Shown here: piece by piece, positions 37,533-46,727 of the stretch
How the letters are laid out: each line of letters starts with the position of its first letter
Numbering within the stretch: the first letter of the stretch is position 1
Source: an uncultured Trichococcus sp.
GTDB lineage: Bacteria; Bacillota; Bacilli; Lactobacillales; Aerococcaceae
Length of the DNA stretch: 64,000 bases
Direction of reading: 5' to 3'
Assembly (NCBI RefSeq): GCF_963667775.1
Contig: NZ_OY764015.1
Location: 124,001 to 188,000 of the forward strand
Made by a program: the position numbers and the translations under genes
Notes under the pieces: generated by a model
The model's database searches: none
The model's input: the letters and a program-made list of their open reading frames with translations, nothing else
What the model was told of the DNA's origin: nothing

Positions 37533-37997
37533 ATGAACGAACAAGAACTGCAGCAGTTGGTGGAACACATTTCGAGTACCGTTTTCCAGAAACCGTTCCG
37601 CCACCGCGCGACCTTCAACCGCCGCCTCAAGACGACAGGCGGGCGCTACCATCTGGGAAGCCACGATTTGGATTTCAATCCGTTGGTACTGGAGTTGCAC
37701 GGAATGGAAGAACTGGAGAAGGTCGTGAAGCACGAACTCTGCCACTACCACTTGCATCCGGAAGGCCGGGGTTATCGGCACCGGGATGCCGATTTCCGGA
37801 ACTTGCTGAAGGAGAGCGGGGGAAGCCGCTTCGTCAAGGACCTTCGTCTTGCACCTGCTGAGGGGGCTGCATCAGGACCAATGTGGCTGTACCGTTGCAG
37901 TGCCTGCGGACAGATGTATCCGCGGAAGCGAAGGATCGATCTGAAGAAGTATGTCTGCGGGAAGTGCAGAGGAAAACTGCGATTGAGGATTGAATAA
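37533..37997 (+). CDS. SprT family metalloprotease-like protein
   Basis: 154 residues, SprT-like. VKHELCHYHLH (about residues 67-77) supplies the HExxH zinc motif. The C-terminal CSACGQMYPRKR...YVCGKCRGKL is a CxxC/CxxC zinc ribbon, as in the Bacillus YdcK/SprT proteins. The role in bacteria is not established; eukaryotic relatives cleave DNA-protein crosslinks. It lies 13 bases after tex with GAGGAA before the ATG, so it is probably co-transcribed with tex. Confidence 0.88.
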   Translation: MNEQELQQLVEHISSTVFQKPFRHRATFNRRLKTTGGRYHLGSHDLDFNPLVLELHGMEELEKVVKHELCHYHLHPEGRGYRHRDADFRNLLKESGGSRFVKDLRLAPAEGAASGPMWLYRCSACGQMYPRKRRIDLKKYVCGKCRGKLRLRIE

Positions 37998-38011
37998 AAC
38001 CATAACAATGC

Positions 38012-38055
38012 TAAAAGCCTTGGGAACCTATGTTCAGGGATTCCCAAGGCTTTTT
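38012..38055 (+). terminator. Terminator of tex-sprT
   Basis: AAAAGCCTTGGGAA pairs with TTCCCAAGGCTTTT across a loop of about 14 bases, ending in TTTTT. Confidence 0.88.
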
Positions 38056-38100
38056 CATTTATAAATTTAGTTGGATAAGGGCGCATGTGGCATCAAGCGT

Positions 38101-38661
38101 TTAATTGTGGTAACGTACGAATGCTGCTCTGACTTCATCTGGAGGAGTTGCAAACTTTTCTTCCATCCATCCCTGAATAGTGCCAGCTAGGGTGTAAGTG
38201 AATATCCTCGCATCGGCAGAAATTTGTTTCTCTGTTAAATTAACGATTGGAGTCCAGGTAGTTATCAGATTCTGATGAATCGTATCCAAGCTTTTGAGAA
38301 TGATCCTTTTTTGAACATCATTTTGGAAGCATAACGAAATAGCCCGCCGATTTTGATAGATATAATCGAAAACAGTTATATCAGAGGCGTTCATCGATTT
38401 TCTTTGAGTCAGAGGATAGCCTTTGAAACTGTTTCTTACTGATTCAGCGAATCCATCCAACAGTTCTTGGGTTATATCATCGAGAAGATCGAACTTATCA
38501 TAATAATGATTATAGAAAGTCGTTCGGTTATAGTCGGCGGTTTCCACTATATCTTTTACGGAGATGCAAGCAAAACTTTCCGTTTCCAATAAGCGCATCA
38601 ATGCATCCTTGAATAAATGCTTAGTTCGCCGCGCACTTTTGCTGTTTGATTCATTTAGCAT
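38101..38661 (-). CDS. TetR/AcrR family transcriptional regulator
   Basis: 186 residues. N-terminal helix-turn-helix of the TetR family: RTKHLFKDALMRLLETESFACISVKDIVETADYNRTTFYNHYYDKFDLL. The C-terminal ligand domain is of the TetR_C_7 type seen with dihydroxyacetone kinase regulators (YQNRRAISLCFQ stretch). Its ligand is unknown. The ATG at 38661 follows GAGGAGG. A palindrome, GACACTT-N7-AAGTGTC, lies 53 bases upstream and is a probable autoregulatory operator. No target gene is adjacent; the next feature is an insertion sequence. Confidence 0.85.
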   Translation of the reverse strand: MLNESNSKSARRTKHLFKDALMRLLETESFACISVKDIVETADYNRTTFYNHYYDKFDLLDDITQELLDGFAESVRNSFKGYPLTQRKSMNASDITVFDYIYQNRRAISLCFQNDVQKRIILKSLDTIHQNLITTWTPIVNLTEKQISADARIFTYTLAGTIQGWMEEKFATPPDEVRAAFVRYHN

Positions 38662-38713
38662 GGAAAAAAACCTCCTCAAAATCAATAGATTCCTCACGTA
38701 TGTTGATTAAACC

Positions 38714-38734
38714 GACACTTTGGGTACAAGTGTC
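38714..38734. promoter_or_regulatory. Candidate TetR operator
   Basis: Inverted repeat GACACTT (38714-38720) and AAGTGTC (38728-38734) separated by 7 bases, upstream of the tetR-type gene. The rest of the 38735-39200 gap is AT-rich with no gene seen. Confidence 0.5.
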
Positions 38735-39199
38735 CATTTTTTTAACAACTCATCAGAATCTGTGGATTGTATAAAAAAACAAATGATTTAAAATAAAGAC
38801 ATAAACAAAGCACACCAAAACTAAGCTGGAAACTCAATCAGCTGGTAACCTTCATCAGTACTACCATCCAACACCGACCGTCAACGGTCATCTTAACCTT
38901 TATCGGTTCAAACTCCTAACTTTTAGATCAACCAAAACAACTCAAAACCATCTTAAAATTCATCAATTAGTTTATCTTCTATGCATTTCAACGAAAAAAG
39001 CTATTCAACGAATCAATACACACCATCAAATATTTCACCTAATCCTGAATTATTCATACTACCCGAAACTTTGACATGAACAACCCTAATCCAGCTGCAA
39101 TATTGGATTTTTGGCAGAGTTGTTATTTTTACACTTTCAAAACGTCTCTTAGAGACAAAAAAAAGCACGGGGTGCGATTGATATTGTGTTTTTGGGCAT

Positions 39200-40625
39200 A
39201 CTAGCCCCTTTGTTCGAACGGAAATTTTAAAAAATGGGACGGCATCACCAAGATAAGGACTGAATCTGCCGCAGGATATGAAAAAATTCGTCTTGGTAGA
39301 CATGATGGGTGCTGAGTTTTAGCATCATGCGTCTTCCGCTGTGGATCAGTTTCCCAGCAATCTTGAAAAACCGAAGACGGATACTCTGTATCTGTAGGCC
39401 TTTGGCCTTTTCCGGGAAAGCTAGTGTACGCATGAAATTGTTGATGTTGTAGGAAAGCAAGCTGACCATCATGCGAATGGCATTCTCCAAGAAATGAGAG
39501 CTGTCTGTCTTATCAAAGAAGAAGCCACTCTTAGCTTCCTTGATGAAATTCTCCATCGTACCTCTCTTCCAATATGTTTGGTAGATTTGTTCAGCCGAGA
39601 CCGTATCGGATAGATTGGTGATAATGAATTCATGGTGGAAAATCAGTTCATTAGCTGCCCTGACGGAACGGATGCAAATCCTACGGTCATGCTTCCAAGT
39701 GCCGGCTTGATAGCGAGTCGAGTAGAAATGTTCTTCTCGCTGACTCCACTCGGTCTCATCCCCAATTTGAACAAACGCTTCCGCCATCTTGAATAAGCGG
39801 CGATTTCGCTTGAGTCGAATGACGTACTGATGCTCTTTTTCTTCACAGAGATCATACAGTTCCGGCGCTGCAAAGCCACTATCTGCGCGAACAAGAACGG
39901 TGCTGACTGGAACAGTCTGATTATAGTGTTCAAGAAGCGGATTCAAAAAATCGGCTGCTCCGGTTGAGCAGTATGTGTTTCCGGAACGTAGTTCCGCCTT
40001 CAGAAAGTCCTTGGTCAGACCATCGAAGGCAACGAGCGGATGGTATCCGGTTGTTTGATAATGTGTGTTGAAGGCCGTTTCTTCTTGATCGCCGTAAGTG
40101 TCACTATATGTGGAATCCAAATCCAATACCATTTCTGTTGCATTACGTTGTATACGTACCTTATCCAGCATCGCTTGATTGAGCGCTTGTAGCTGCAAAA
40201 GTGCATCGGGACTCTCACTAATGCGATCCCAAAAACGCGAAAGCGAAGGTTGTGAAGCCAATGTGCTCTTTTCAAGCATCTGCTGGAAGAAAGGATCATG
40301 ACGTAAGATGTTGGCAGATGCATCGGTATCATAGCCTGCAATTAATTGGAAAATCAGTTGTTCAAGAATGGATTCATTCGAATGGGTAGGTGAAAGACGA
40401 GAGTCTTCAAAATGAAGCTCTTTCTCCATCAACTGTTCGAATCCTATTGAATGAAGGAATTCTTTGACCAGAATAAGGCCAGAATCTGTAGTCAAATTAC
40501 CTCCGGTATTTGTAACCGTCATTTTTGCATTGAAATTTAGAGTGTTTTCGTGTAAAGTTGCCATTGAGAGAACCCCTTTCTTTGGTTGTTGGTCGTACAT
40601 TAACCATAACAGATAGGGGTTCTTT
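39200..40625 (-). mobile_element. IS1380-family insertion sequence
   Basis: Single transposase gene with flanks. Candidate ends are weakly similar inverted repeats: AGCCCCTTTGTTCGAACGG at about 39203 and, read inward on the other strand, AACCCCTATCTGTTATGG ending near 40622. The true ends and target duplication could not be fixed by eye. A hairpin TTCACACC/GGGTGTGAA lies just outside the right end (40628-40648). Confidence 0.6.
39245..40564 (-). CDS. IS1380-family transposase
   Basis: 439 residues, apparently intact DDE transposase. The N-terminal LTTDSGLILVKEFL and LSRFWDRISES stretches match the family. VLDLDSTYSDTYG carries the first Asp, VLVRADSGFAAPELYDLCE the second and ENFIKEAKSGFFFDKTDSSHFLENAIRMM the Glu. 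It catalyses cut-and-paste movement of the element. The ATG at 40564 follows AAAGGGG. No frameshift is visible, so the element may be active. Confidence 0.93.
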   Translation of the reverse strand: MATLHENTLNFNAKMTVTNTGGNLTTDSGLILVKEFLHSIGFEQLMEKELHFEDSRLSPTHSNESILEQLIFQLIAGYDTDASANILRHDPFFQQMLEKSTLASQPSLSRFWDRISESPDALLQLQALNQAMLDKVRIQRNATEMVLDLDSTYSDTYGDQEETAFNTHYQTTGYHPLVAFDGLTKDFLKAELRSGNTYCSTGAADFLNPLLEHYNQTVPVSTVLVRADSGFAAPELYDLCEEKEHQYVIRLKRNRRLFKMAEAFVQIGDETEWSQREEHFYSTRYQAGTWKHDRRICIRSVRAANELIFHHEFIITNLSDTVSAEQIYQTYWKRGTMENFIKEAKSGFFFDKTDSSHFLENAIRMMVSLLSYNINNFMRTLAFPEKAKGLQIQSIRLRFFKIAGKLIHSGRRMMLKLSTHHVYQDEFFHILRQIQSLSW

Positions 40626-40904
40626 TTTCACACCTTTTGGGTGTGAACTAGAAAGACAAAATATGTTGGAAGACTAACGTTTCAAGACGTTTTCTGAAAA
40701 TCTATGAATAATTCAGGCTAATTAATACTTCCAAAAATAATAATAACTTAGTAAGTGAAGGATACCTACTTACCAACTGTAAGATTATTTCCCACAGGGC
40801 AAAAATAAACATGTGCTTAAAAAATAATTCGTATTGATTTCATTATAATCTGTTTTTAATTATTTGTACATTGATAAGCGCCAGCGAAATATTGTTTATT
40901 AAGA

Positions 40905-41020
40905 GCAGAAACTCTATTTTTGAGTGGACAGGATCCGGGAGACCCAGCCCATTGACAAATGGAGTTGTTGCTGAATGAAGCGATTTCAATAAGAGGGAAG
41001 TCGCCTCATAAACAACAACT
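40905..41020 (+). ncRNA. Structured leader upstream of flp pilin gene (unclassified)
   Basis: Several hairpins precede the pilin gene. ACTC/GAGT lies near 40910-40925, GGGAGACCC near 40937, and CCATT/AATGG at 40949-40962. A nested pair follows: AGTTGTTG (40963-40970) with CAACAACT (41013-41020) enclosing GCGATTTC (40980-40987) and GAAGTCGC (40997-41004). It ends 37 bases before the ATG. No known riboswitch consensus was matched; it could be a regulatory leader or an mRNA-stabilising structure. Confidence 0.4.
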
Positions 41021-41057
41021 ACATTAAATAAGAGGATAGAAAGAGGAGGAAATTATC

Positions 41058-41228
41058 ATGGAAACTATGAAAAGATTGTTCACCGAAGAAGAAGGACAAG
41101 GTTTGGTGGAATATGCATTAATTATTGCGATTATTTCATTAGTAATTGTAACTGCAGGACCTAAAATTGCTCAGGCTATCACTACTAAATTTACTGCTAT
41201 TGGCACTTCAATTTCCACAGGTAAATAG
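41058..41228 (+). CDS. flp: Flp family type IVb pilin
   Basis: 56 residues. A short positively charged leader ends in Gly (TEEEG), then the mature protein begins QGLVEYALIIAIISLVIV, with Glu at +5 and Tyr at +6 as in Flp pilins. One hydrophobic helix follows. The prepilin peptidase encoded downstream should cleave after that Gly, and the mature pilin polymerises into the Tad pilus. The ribosome site AAGAGGAGG is very strong. A terminator follows, so pilin mRNA should be more abundant than that of the assembly genes. Confidence 0.93.
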   Translation: METMKRLFTEEEGQGLVEYALIIAIISLVIVTAGPKIAQAITTKFTAIGTSISTGK

Positions 41229-41250
41229 TTGGAATTATATATTTTAAAAA

Positions 41251-41283
41251 AAAATCCCGCTTTTATCAGCGGGATTTTTTTCT
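41251..41283 (+). terminator. Terminator after flp
   Basis: AAAATCCCGC (41251-41260) pairs with GCGGGATTTT (41269-41278), followed by further T. Confidence 0.9.
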
Positions 41284-41382
41284 AAAAACCTCCGATATAT
41301 TATCCGTAAATAATACAGCAATCATAAAATAATAGTTAATTTATCTGAATAAATACCTAAGTACATGAAGGGAGCGATTATT

Positions 41383-41955
41383 ATGGTTACGGGAAACAAT
41401 GCACTGCTGCTGCTGCTCGTCGCGGCATCGGGATTTTTTGATCTGAAGGAACGGAAAATCCCGAACAAAATCACCTTTACGGGCATTCTCATCGGCCTCC
41501 TGTTCAACATCATCACAGGAGGGTGGATGGGGTTGCTGCAAAGTCTACTCGGTATGTTCGCCGGCTTGGCGATCTTTTTCCTGCCGTTTGTGATGGGTGG
41601 CATGGGAGCTGGGGACGTCAAGTTGATGGGTGCCATCGGCGCCTTGATGGGCTGGAAGTTCTCGGTTATGACTGCGCTATACTCGGCAATTGTGGGAGGA
41701 ATAATGGTTCTGATTCATCTGCTCTATACAGGCAAACTCCGCGAAACTATGAAGAAAATGCTATACGCATTGATAAATATGCTGCTTCAGTTCTTCATAC
41801 GATTAGGATACAACGAAACGGTTTATAAGGTGCAAAAAAAATACTCCAAGAATGGACAGGATTACAAAAAAATCTATATCCCTTATGGCGTGGCCATTGC
41901 AGGCGGAACCGTCTTGGTGCTGATTGCTTATAAACAAGGCTTTCCCATTTTTTGA
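41383..41955 (+). CDS. Prepilin peptidase, TadV/CpaA type
   Basis: 190 residues, A24 aspartic peptidase. The two active-site Asp are in FFDLKERKIPNK (about residue 19) and MGAGDVKLMG (about 71, the GxGD motif). About five membrane segments. It cleaves Flp and TadE/TadG-like pseudopilin leaders in the membrane. The ATG at 41383 lies after GAAGGGAG; an ATG six codons earlier overlaps that site. The C-terminal part past residue 120 is longer and more basic than minimal TadV. Confidence 0.9.
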   Translation: MVTGNNALLLLLVAASGFFDLKERKIPNKITFTGILIGLLFNIITGGWMGLLQSLLGMFAGLAIFFLPFVMGGMGAGDVKLMGAIGALMGWKFSVMTALYSAIVGGIMVLIHLLYTGKLRETMKKMLYALINMLLQFFIRLGYNETVYKVQKKYSKNGQDYKKIYIPYGVAIAGGTVLVLIAYKQGFPIF

Positions 41956-41973
41956 TCGGAGAGGGTGAATAGT

Positions 41974-42375
41974 TTGGATATTTTATCTAAATTCAAAAAA
42001 AGTCAGAAAGGGCAAGCTATGGTTGAATTTGCGTTAGTGCTTCCGGTACTGTTGATTCTGGTTTTGGGATCCATTGATGCGGGTTGGCTGTTGTATGCGA
42101 AAATATCCACAACGGCAGCCGCGCGGGAAGCGGCAAGGGCAGTGTCCGTATTGGGTAAAACCGAATATGGCCAATTCCAATCAATAGCCGATGCCAAGGC
42201 AACGACAGTACCTGGGAACGAAGTAGTCAGTGTGACTCCGGATAGCTATACTGAAGGCGCTAAAATGACGGTTACAGTGACGACAAGCGTGACCCCGTTA
42301 GTAGGATTTCTGCCAACATCGATTATCCCAAATCCTGCAACCATAGTAAGCGAAGTCAGTATGCGTCTTGAATAA
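41974..42375 (+). CDS. TadE-like pseudopilin
   Basis: 133 residues from TTG 41974, eight bases after GAGAGGG. The KKSQKGQAMVEFALVLPVLLILVLGSIDAGWLLYAK stretch is the TadE-like domain: a Gly-Gln junction for prepilin peptidase, Glu at +5 of the mature form and one hydrophobic helix. A soluble beta-rich tail follows. It is probably a minor pseudopilin of the Tad pilus. The next gene starts 57 bases downstream. Confidence 0.88.
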   Translation: MDILSKFKKSQKGQAMVEFALVLPVLLILVLGSIDAGWLLYAKISTTAAAREAARAVSVLGKTEYGQFQSIADAKATTVPGNEVVSVTPDSYTEGAKMTVTVTTSVTPLVGFLPTSIIPNPATIVSEVSMRLE

Positions 42376-42432
42376 TAACACGAATTTTCGATTCTAAAAG
42401 AAGTTCAAGTAAAAGAAAGAGGGTGAACCTGA

Positions 42433-43146
42433 ATGAAGACAAAGAAAAGGATTTGGATCATTACAGGCATCTTGGCGCTGCTCACAACCGGAATGATTTA
42501 TCTCTATCTGAAGCAAGTTGAAGCATCCGCCCAAGAGAATCAAGTCGAAATGAGCGAAGTCGTTGTAGCACTCACTGCCATTCCGTCACATGTGAAGGTC
42601 ACTGAGGATATGCTAGAAATCAAAGAAATACCTAGTGAAGCCGTTCATGCTGATACCTACACATCAATAGCTGATGTAGTCGGGGGAACGACAACAACTG
42701 AACTGATTGCAGGCGAACAAGTCTTGACCGAACGGATAGTGGCGACTGACGAAGAAGCAACATTGGCCTACCGGATTCCGGAATCAATGCGTGCAATCAC
42801 AGTAGCAACCAGTGAGGTGGATGGCGTCGGGGGTTACGTGATGACAGGTGATAAACTGGATATCATGGTTTCTTACACGCCGGCTGAAGGACAGCAGATT
42901 GTCTATACGCAACTGCAGAACATCGAAGTCTTGGAACGGGGACCGAATGCCGGCGAAGTTGACACTTCCGGATTGGGAGTACCTACTTCGTTGACTTTGC
43001 TGGTAACTCCGGCTCAAGCGGAAGTTATCGCCTACGGTAACTTGAACGGAACCTTCTACTTCACATTGCGAAATCCGGCCGATACTGCTTGGCAGGACCT
43101 GGGCGGCTATGGAACGGATAACTTTGATTCTTGGAGAGAGCGGTGA
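42433..43146 (+). CDS. cpaB: Flp pilus assembly protein CpaB/RcpC
   Basis: 237 residues. One N-terminal membrane anchor (about 7-26), then an SAF domain (VVVALTAIPSHVKVTEDMLEIKEIPSEAVHADTY), then the RcpC/CpaB domain (MRAITVATSEVDGVGGYVMTGDKLDIMVSY). In Gram-negatives it works with the secretin; here there is no outer membrane, so it probably acts outside the membrane, perhaps at the wall. RBS GAGGGTGA precedes the ATG. It ends just before tadZ. Confidence 0.9.
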   Translation: MKTKKRIWIITGILALLTTGMIYLYLKQVEASAQENQVEMSEVVVALTAIPSHVKVTEDMLEIKEIPSEAVHADTYTSIADVVGGTTTTELIAGEQVLTERIVATDEEATLAYRIPESMRAITVATSEVDGVGGYVMTGDKLDIMVSYTPAEGQQIVYTQLQNIEVLERGPNAGEVDTSGLGVPTSLTLLVTPAQAEVIAYGNLNGTFYFTLRNPADTAWQDLGGYGTDNFDSWRER

Positions 43147-43151
43147 GAAAA

Positions 43152-44321
43152 GTGAATAAGATGAAATTATTATTATTGGCGGACTCGGAAACCGAACGTC
43201 TGGAAATCACGGAGATGCTGAAAAACATCGATTACATCCACTTGGCCGGCGATTCAATCGATGAGAACAAGACTTGGGAATCATTGGAACGGGCAACGGT
43301 CGACATCCTTTTGATGGGATCAAGTTTTAACGGTTCAAGGTATGCTTTTGCGGAGAAAGTGTCGAACCAGTTTCCACATACCAGCATCATCATGGTGGAA
43401 ACGGAACTCTTGGAAGAGACGATGCATAATGCCTTGTTCGCTGGAGCCAAAGATGTCCTGGTCAAACCAATCGATCCGGAGAAATTGATGAATGCCATTT
43501 ATCGGATCCATCAATTGCAAGAACGCAACGTCGTCACGAAGTCAGAAACCCCTCAGAAGAAAATTCGAAAGAGGGAATTAGGCCAAGTATATACGGTCTT
43601 CAGCACTAAAGGTGGTGTCGGAAAAACTTTCGTCTCGATCAACTTGGCGGCTTCCCTGGCGAAGAACCCAGAAAAACGCGTGGTTCTGGTCGATCTGGAT
43701 TTGGACTTCGGCAATGCGGCACTTGCTTTGAACCTTTACCCAAAATTCACCATTACGGACGTCATTGATGATATCCGCCACATGGACAGTGACCTGATCG
43801 AAAGCTATCTCATCCCGCATGAATCAGGCATCAAAGTTCTACCTGCTAATCTGCAGCCGAACATGAACGACTTCATCAATGCAGAGCATATCCATGTCAT
43901 CCTCGAGGCATTACGCGAATCATTCGACTATATAATCGTCGATATGCCAGGAAGATTCGTTGAAACGATCATGCCCGCTTTGGCTTTGGCTGATCAACTT
44001 CTAGTCATCACCACCCCTGAACTCTCCGCTGTCCGCAACATCAAAGTGTTGCTGGTCACCTTGAAAGACCTCAATTTTCCACAATCAAAAATCCGGATTG
44101 TCCTGAATAAAGAAGATTTAAGAGGGGAAATCAAGAAAAATGACGTGGAGACGACCCTTAACAAAAAGGTTGATGCTTCCATCGGCTTGGATTACCACCG
44201 GGTGTTGTCCTCCTTGAATAGAGGGGTACCGCTGGTTTACGAGTATCCGAAAAATACACTGTCCAAAAATTTTGAAAAAATGTGCTCGAAATTTATTCAG
44301 GATGAGTTGTTGAAGGCCTGA
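43152..44321 (+). CDS. TadZ/CpaE-like pilus localisation ATPase
   Basis: About 389 residues. The N-terminal atypical receiver-like domain (LLLLADSETERLEITEMLKN) leads to a MinD/ParA-like ATPase with deviant Walker A STKGGVGKTFVSINLA near residue 155, VDLDLDFGNAALALNL, and DYIIVDMPGRF as Walker B region. It positions the Tad machine at the membrane. Start GTG 43152 is preferred for the GGTGAG upstream; ATG 43161 and ATG 43131 are alternatives. Confidence 0.9.
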   Translation: MNKMKLLLLADSETERLEITEMLKNIDYIHLAGDSIDENKTWESLERATVDILLMGSSFNGSRYAFAEKVSNQFPHTSIIMVETELLEETMHNALFAGAKDVLVKPIDPEKLMNAIYRIHQLQERNVVTKSETPQKKIRKRELGQVYTVFSTKGGVGKTFVSINLAASLAKNPEKRVVLVDLDLDFGNAALALNLYPKFTITDVIDDIRHMDSDLIESYLIPHESGIKVLPANLQPNMNDFINAEHIHVILEALRESFDYIIVDMPGRFVETIMPALALADQLLVITTPELSAVRNIKVLLVTLKDLNFPQSKIRIVLNKEDLRGEIKKNDVETTLNKKVDASIGLDYHRVLSSLNRGVPLVYEYPKNTLSKNFEKMCSKFIQDELLKA

Positions 44322-44359
44322 AAACCAACATGCATTGATTGCAAGAGGAGGTTGTGACC

Positions 44360-45754
44360 ATGAATCTGGGCACATACGGAAATTTCAGTTTCTCAGGGAT
44401 AACGAATGCAGAAGAAAAAGAAGAAAGCCAAAGCGGTCTTGTGAAAAGAAGACGTGATTTGGATGAATTGGCCTATGAAGTGCTGCAGATCGTCATCGAC
44501 CAGCTTCCGCCCACAATGGAAGCGGATGATATCTCGGAGCAAAAAAAAACCCAAGAAAAAATCAATGATATCATCAGCAACATCATCTTTGAACAAAAGC
44601 GCCACCTGTCATTCGCCGACAAGCAAAAAGTGAATCAGGCCGTCATGAATGAGGTCTATCAGTTCGGACCGATCAGTGATCTGCTGAATGATGATACCAT
44701 CACGGAAATTATGGTCAATGGACCACTGGACATCTTCGTTGAGAGAAAAGGAAAAATCATCAAAACAGAGAATGAGTTCCGGGATGATAAACACGTGATG
44801 CATATCATCGACAAAATCATTTCGCCATTGGGAAGACGGGTGGATGAAAGTTCGCCTTTAGTGGATGCGCGCCTACCGGACGGATCACGGGTGAACATCA
44901 TTATCCCGCCATTGGCAGTCAAAGGACCTTCCATAACAATCCGGAAATTTTCCAAGGACCCTTTGACGACGAACGATTTGATCACATTCGGAGCCTTGAA
45001 CGGCGACATTGCCGAATTCCTGCGTCTCTGCGTAAAAGGCCGGATCAATGTCTTGGTTTCAGGTGGAACTGGCTCCGGGAAGACGACTTTACTGAATGTG
45101 CTCTCCAGCTACATTCCCGAAGATGAACGGATCGTCACCATCGAGGATGCGGCTGAGGTGCAACTCCAGCAAGCGCATGTCGTGACGTTGGAGTCCCGCC
45201 CAGCGAATATCGAGGGAAACGGCAGAATCACCATCCGGGATCTCGTCGTCAACTCGCTACGGATGCGTCCGGATCGGATCATCGTCGGCGAGGTTCGTGG
45301 CGGGGAGGCTTTGGATATGCTGCAGGCGATGAATACCGGCCATGATGGATCATTGACGACCATCCACGCGAATTCACCGCGGGACAGTCTTTCCCGACTG
45401 GAAACGATGGTGATGATGTCGGGTGTTGAATTGCCATCCCGGGCGATCCGCGAACAAGTCGCTTCAGCCATCGACTTGATTATCCAGGTTGAACGCATGG
45501 TGGACGGCAGCCGCAAGGTAACCAAAATCAGCGAAATCATCGGTCTGGAAGGAGAAGTCGTCACTCTGCAGGATATTTTCCTTTTCCACCAAATGGGTTT
45601 CGATGAACACGGTAATGTAAAAGGGAAGCATAAAGCGACCGGCATCATGCCTGGCTTTATGGAAAAAATAAAGGCGCATGGAGAGAACATTCCGCCTAGC
45701 CTTTTTAAACCGGTAGGCACGCCAAACACGGACCCTTTCAGAAAGGGGCTGTAA
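44360..45754 (+). CDS. tadA: Pilus assembly ATPase TadA/CpaF
   Basis: 464 residues. Secretion ATPase of the TadA/CpaF type that powers pilus extension. N1 region YQFGPISDLLNDDTITEIMVNG, Walker A VLVSGGTGSGKTTLLN (about residue 233), Asp box IVTIEDAAEVQLQQ, Walker B region RPDRIIVGEVRGGEALDMLQAMNTGHDGS and the His box TIHANSPRDSLSRLE are all intact. ATG 44360 follows AAGAGGAGG; a start at 44339 would place the ribosome site inside the gene. Confidence 0.95.
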   Translation: MNLGTYGNFSFSGITNAEEKEESQSGLVKRRRDLDELAYEVLQIVIDQLPPTMEADDISEQKKTQEKINDIISNIIFEQKRHLSFADKQKVNQAVMNEVYQFGPISDLLNDDTITEIMVNGPLDIFVERKGKIIKTENEFRDDKHVMHIIDKIISPLGRRVDESSPLVDARLPDGSRVNIIIPPLAVKGPSITIRKFSKDPLTTNDLITFGALNGDIAEFLRLCVKGRINVLVSGGTGSGKTTLLNVLSSYIPEDERIVTIEDAAEVQLQQAHVVTLESRPANIEGNGRITIRDLVVNSLRMRPDRIIVGEVRGGEALDMLQAMNTGHDGSLTTIHANSPRDSLSRLETMVMMSGVELPSRAIREQVASAIDLIIQVERMVDGSRKVTKISEIIGLEGEVVTLQDIFLFHQMGFDEHGNVKGKHKATGIMPGFMEKIKAHGENIPPSLFKPVGTPNTDPFRKGL

Positions 45755-45755
45755 C

Positions 45756-46715
45756 ATGGAAACGCTACTGATGTTGTTTATTTTCGGGACGGTATTGCTT
45801 GTTTTCTATTCAGTTTATTTATTGCTTTTCGAACAGCGGTCCACAATCAAAAACCGCTTGAAACAAACCGGCAAATCACTTGATGAGTATCATCAGGAAC
45901 AGGAAAGAAATCAAAAAGGCTTGTTGAAGGGCCTTCTCCAAAAAGCAATCCGTTTTGCGGAAGGATCGAACTACTATGCACGGATCAAGACCAAATTGTT
46001 ACAGGCATACATCAAGATGAAACCGATCGAGTTCATCGAAATATCCATCATGGCCGGGCTGTTTCTGGGTATGTTGATTTGGCTGAGTTCAGAAAATCTA
46101 ATCCTAGCGGTGTTCGGACTTGTGTTAGGCTTCCGGGTGCCGGAACTGCTTTTGGAATCGATCCGTAAGAAGCGGGCAAAACAGTTGAATGACCAACTGC
46201 CGCAAGCGCTCAGTCTGATTTCGAATGGGCTGCGGGCGGGTTTCAGCTTTTCACAGGCGATGGCGGTCGTTGGCCGCGAGATGGAGGCGCCGATAGCGGA
46301 TGAATTCGCGAAAGTGTTGCGCGACAATTCTTATGGTAAGAATATGGATGAAGCTTTGCTGGAACTGGGCAAACGGACAGACGACGAGGATCTGGACATC
46401 TTCATCACGACCTTGTTGATCCATCTGCAGGTCGGAGGGGATCTTTCGGAAATATTGGACACGATTTCGGAGACCATCCGGGAACGTGTCAAACTGAAAG
46501 GCGACATCCGCACGATGACTGCCCAAAGCCAGATGTCGGCCGTCGTTATCGGCATCCTTCCGATTGCGATTGCAGCCGTGATGTTTGTCCTCAATCCGAG
46601 CTATATCGGATCGCTCTTTTCGGATCCGCTGGGTTTGATGATGGTAGGGGCGGCGGCTGGGATGATGCTTTTAGGAGCTTTCTTGCTGACTAGGATTGTG
46701 AAAGTGAAAATATAG
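45756..46715 (+). CDS. tadB: Tad pilus inner-membrane platform protein TadB
   Basis: 319 residues. Type II secretion F-domain protein: membrane segments near residues 4-24, 95-125 and the last 60 residues, with the T2SSF domain (LPQALSLISNGLRAGFSFSQAM near residue 148). It forms the membrane platform with TadC on which the TadA ATPase acts. It begins 1 base after tadA. Confidence 0.92.
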   Translation: METLLMLFIFGTVLLVFYSVYLLLFEQRSTIKNRLKQTGKSLDEYHQEQERNQKGLLKGLLQKAIRFAEGSNYYARIKTKLLQAYIKMKPIEFIEISIMAGLFLGMLIWLSSENLILAVFGLVLGFRVPELLLESIRKKRAKQLNDQLPQALSLISNGLRAGFSFSQAMAVVGREMEAPIADEFAKVLRDNSYGKNMDEALLELGKRTDDEDLDIFITTLLIHLQVGGDLSEILDTISETIRERVKLKGDIRTMTAQSQMSAVVIGILPIAIAAVMFVLNPSYIGSLFSDPLGLMMVGAAAGMMLLGAFLLTRIVKVKI

Positions 46716-46727
46716 GAGGGAACCCAA

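Noticed and set aside
35765-37630. 621-codon open frame antisense to tex
   Set aside because: Tex has full-length domain evidence; the antisense reading has low-complexity RFVD-type composition typical of a shadow frame and no ribosome site.
40870-41050. c-di-GMP riboswitch before flp
   Set aside because: The conserved GEMM motifs (GGGCAAACC, GACGCAAAGCC) are absent.
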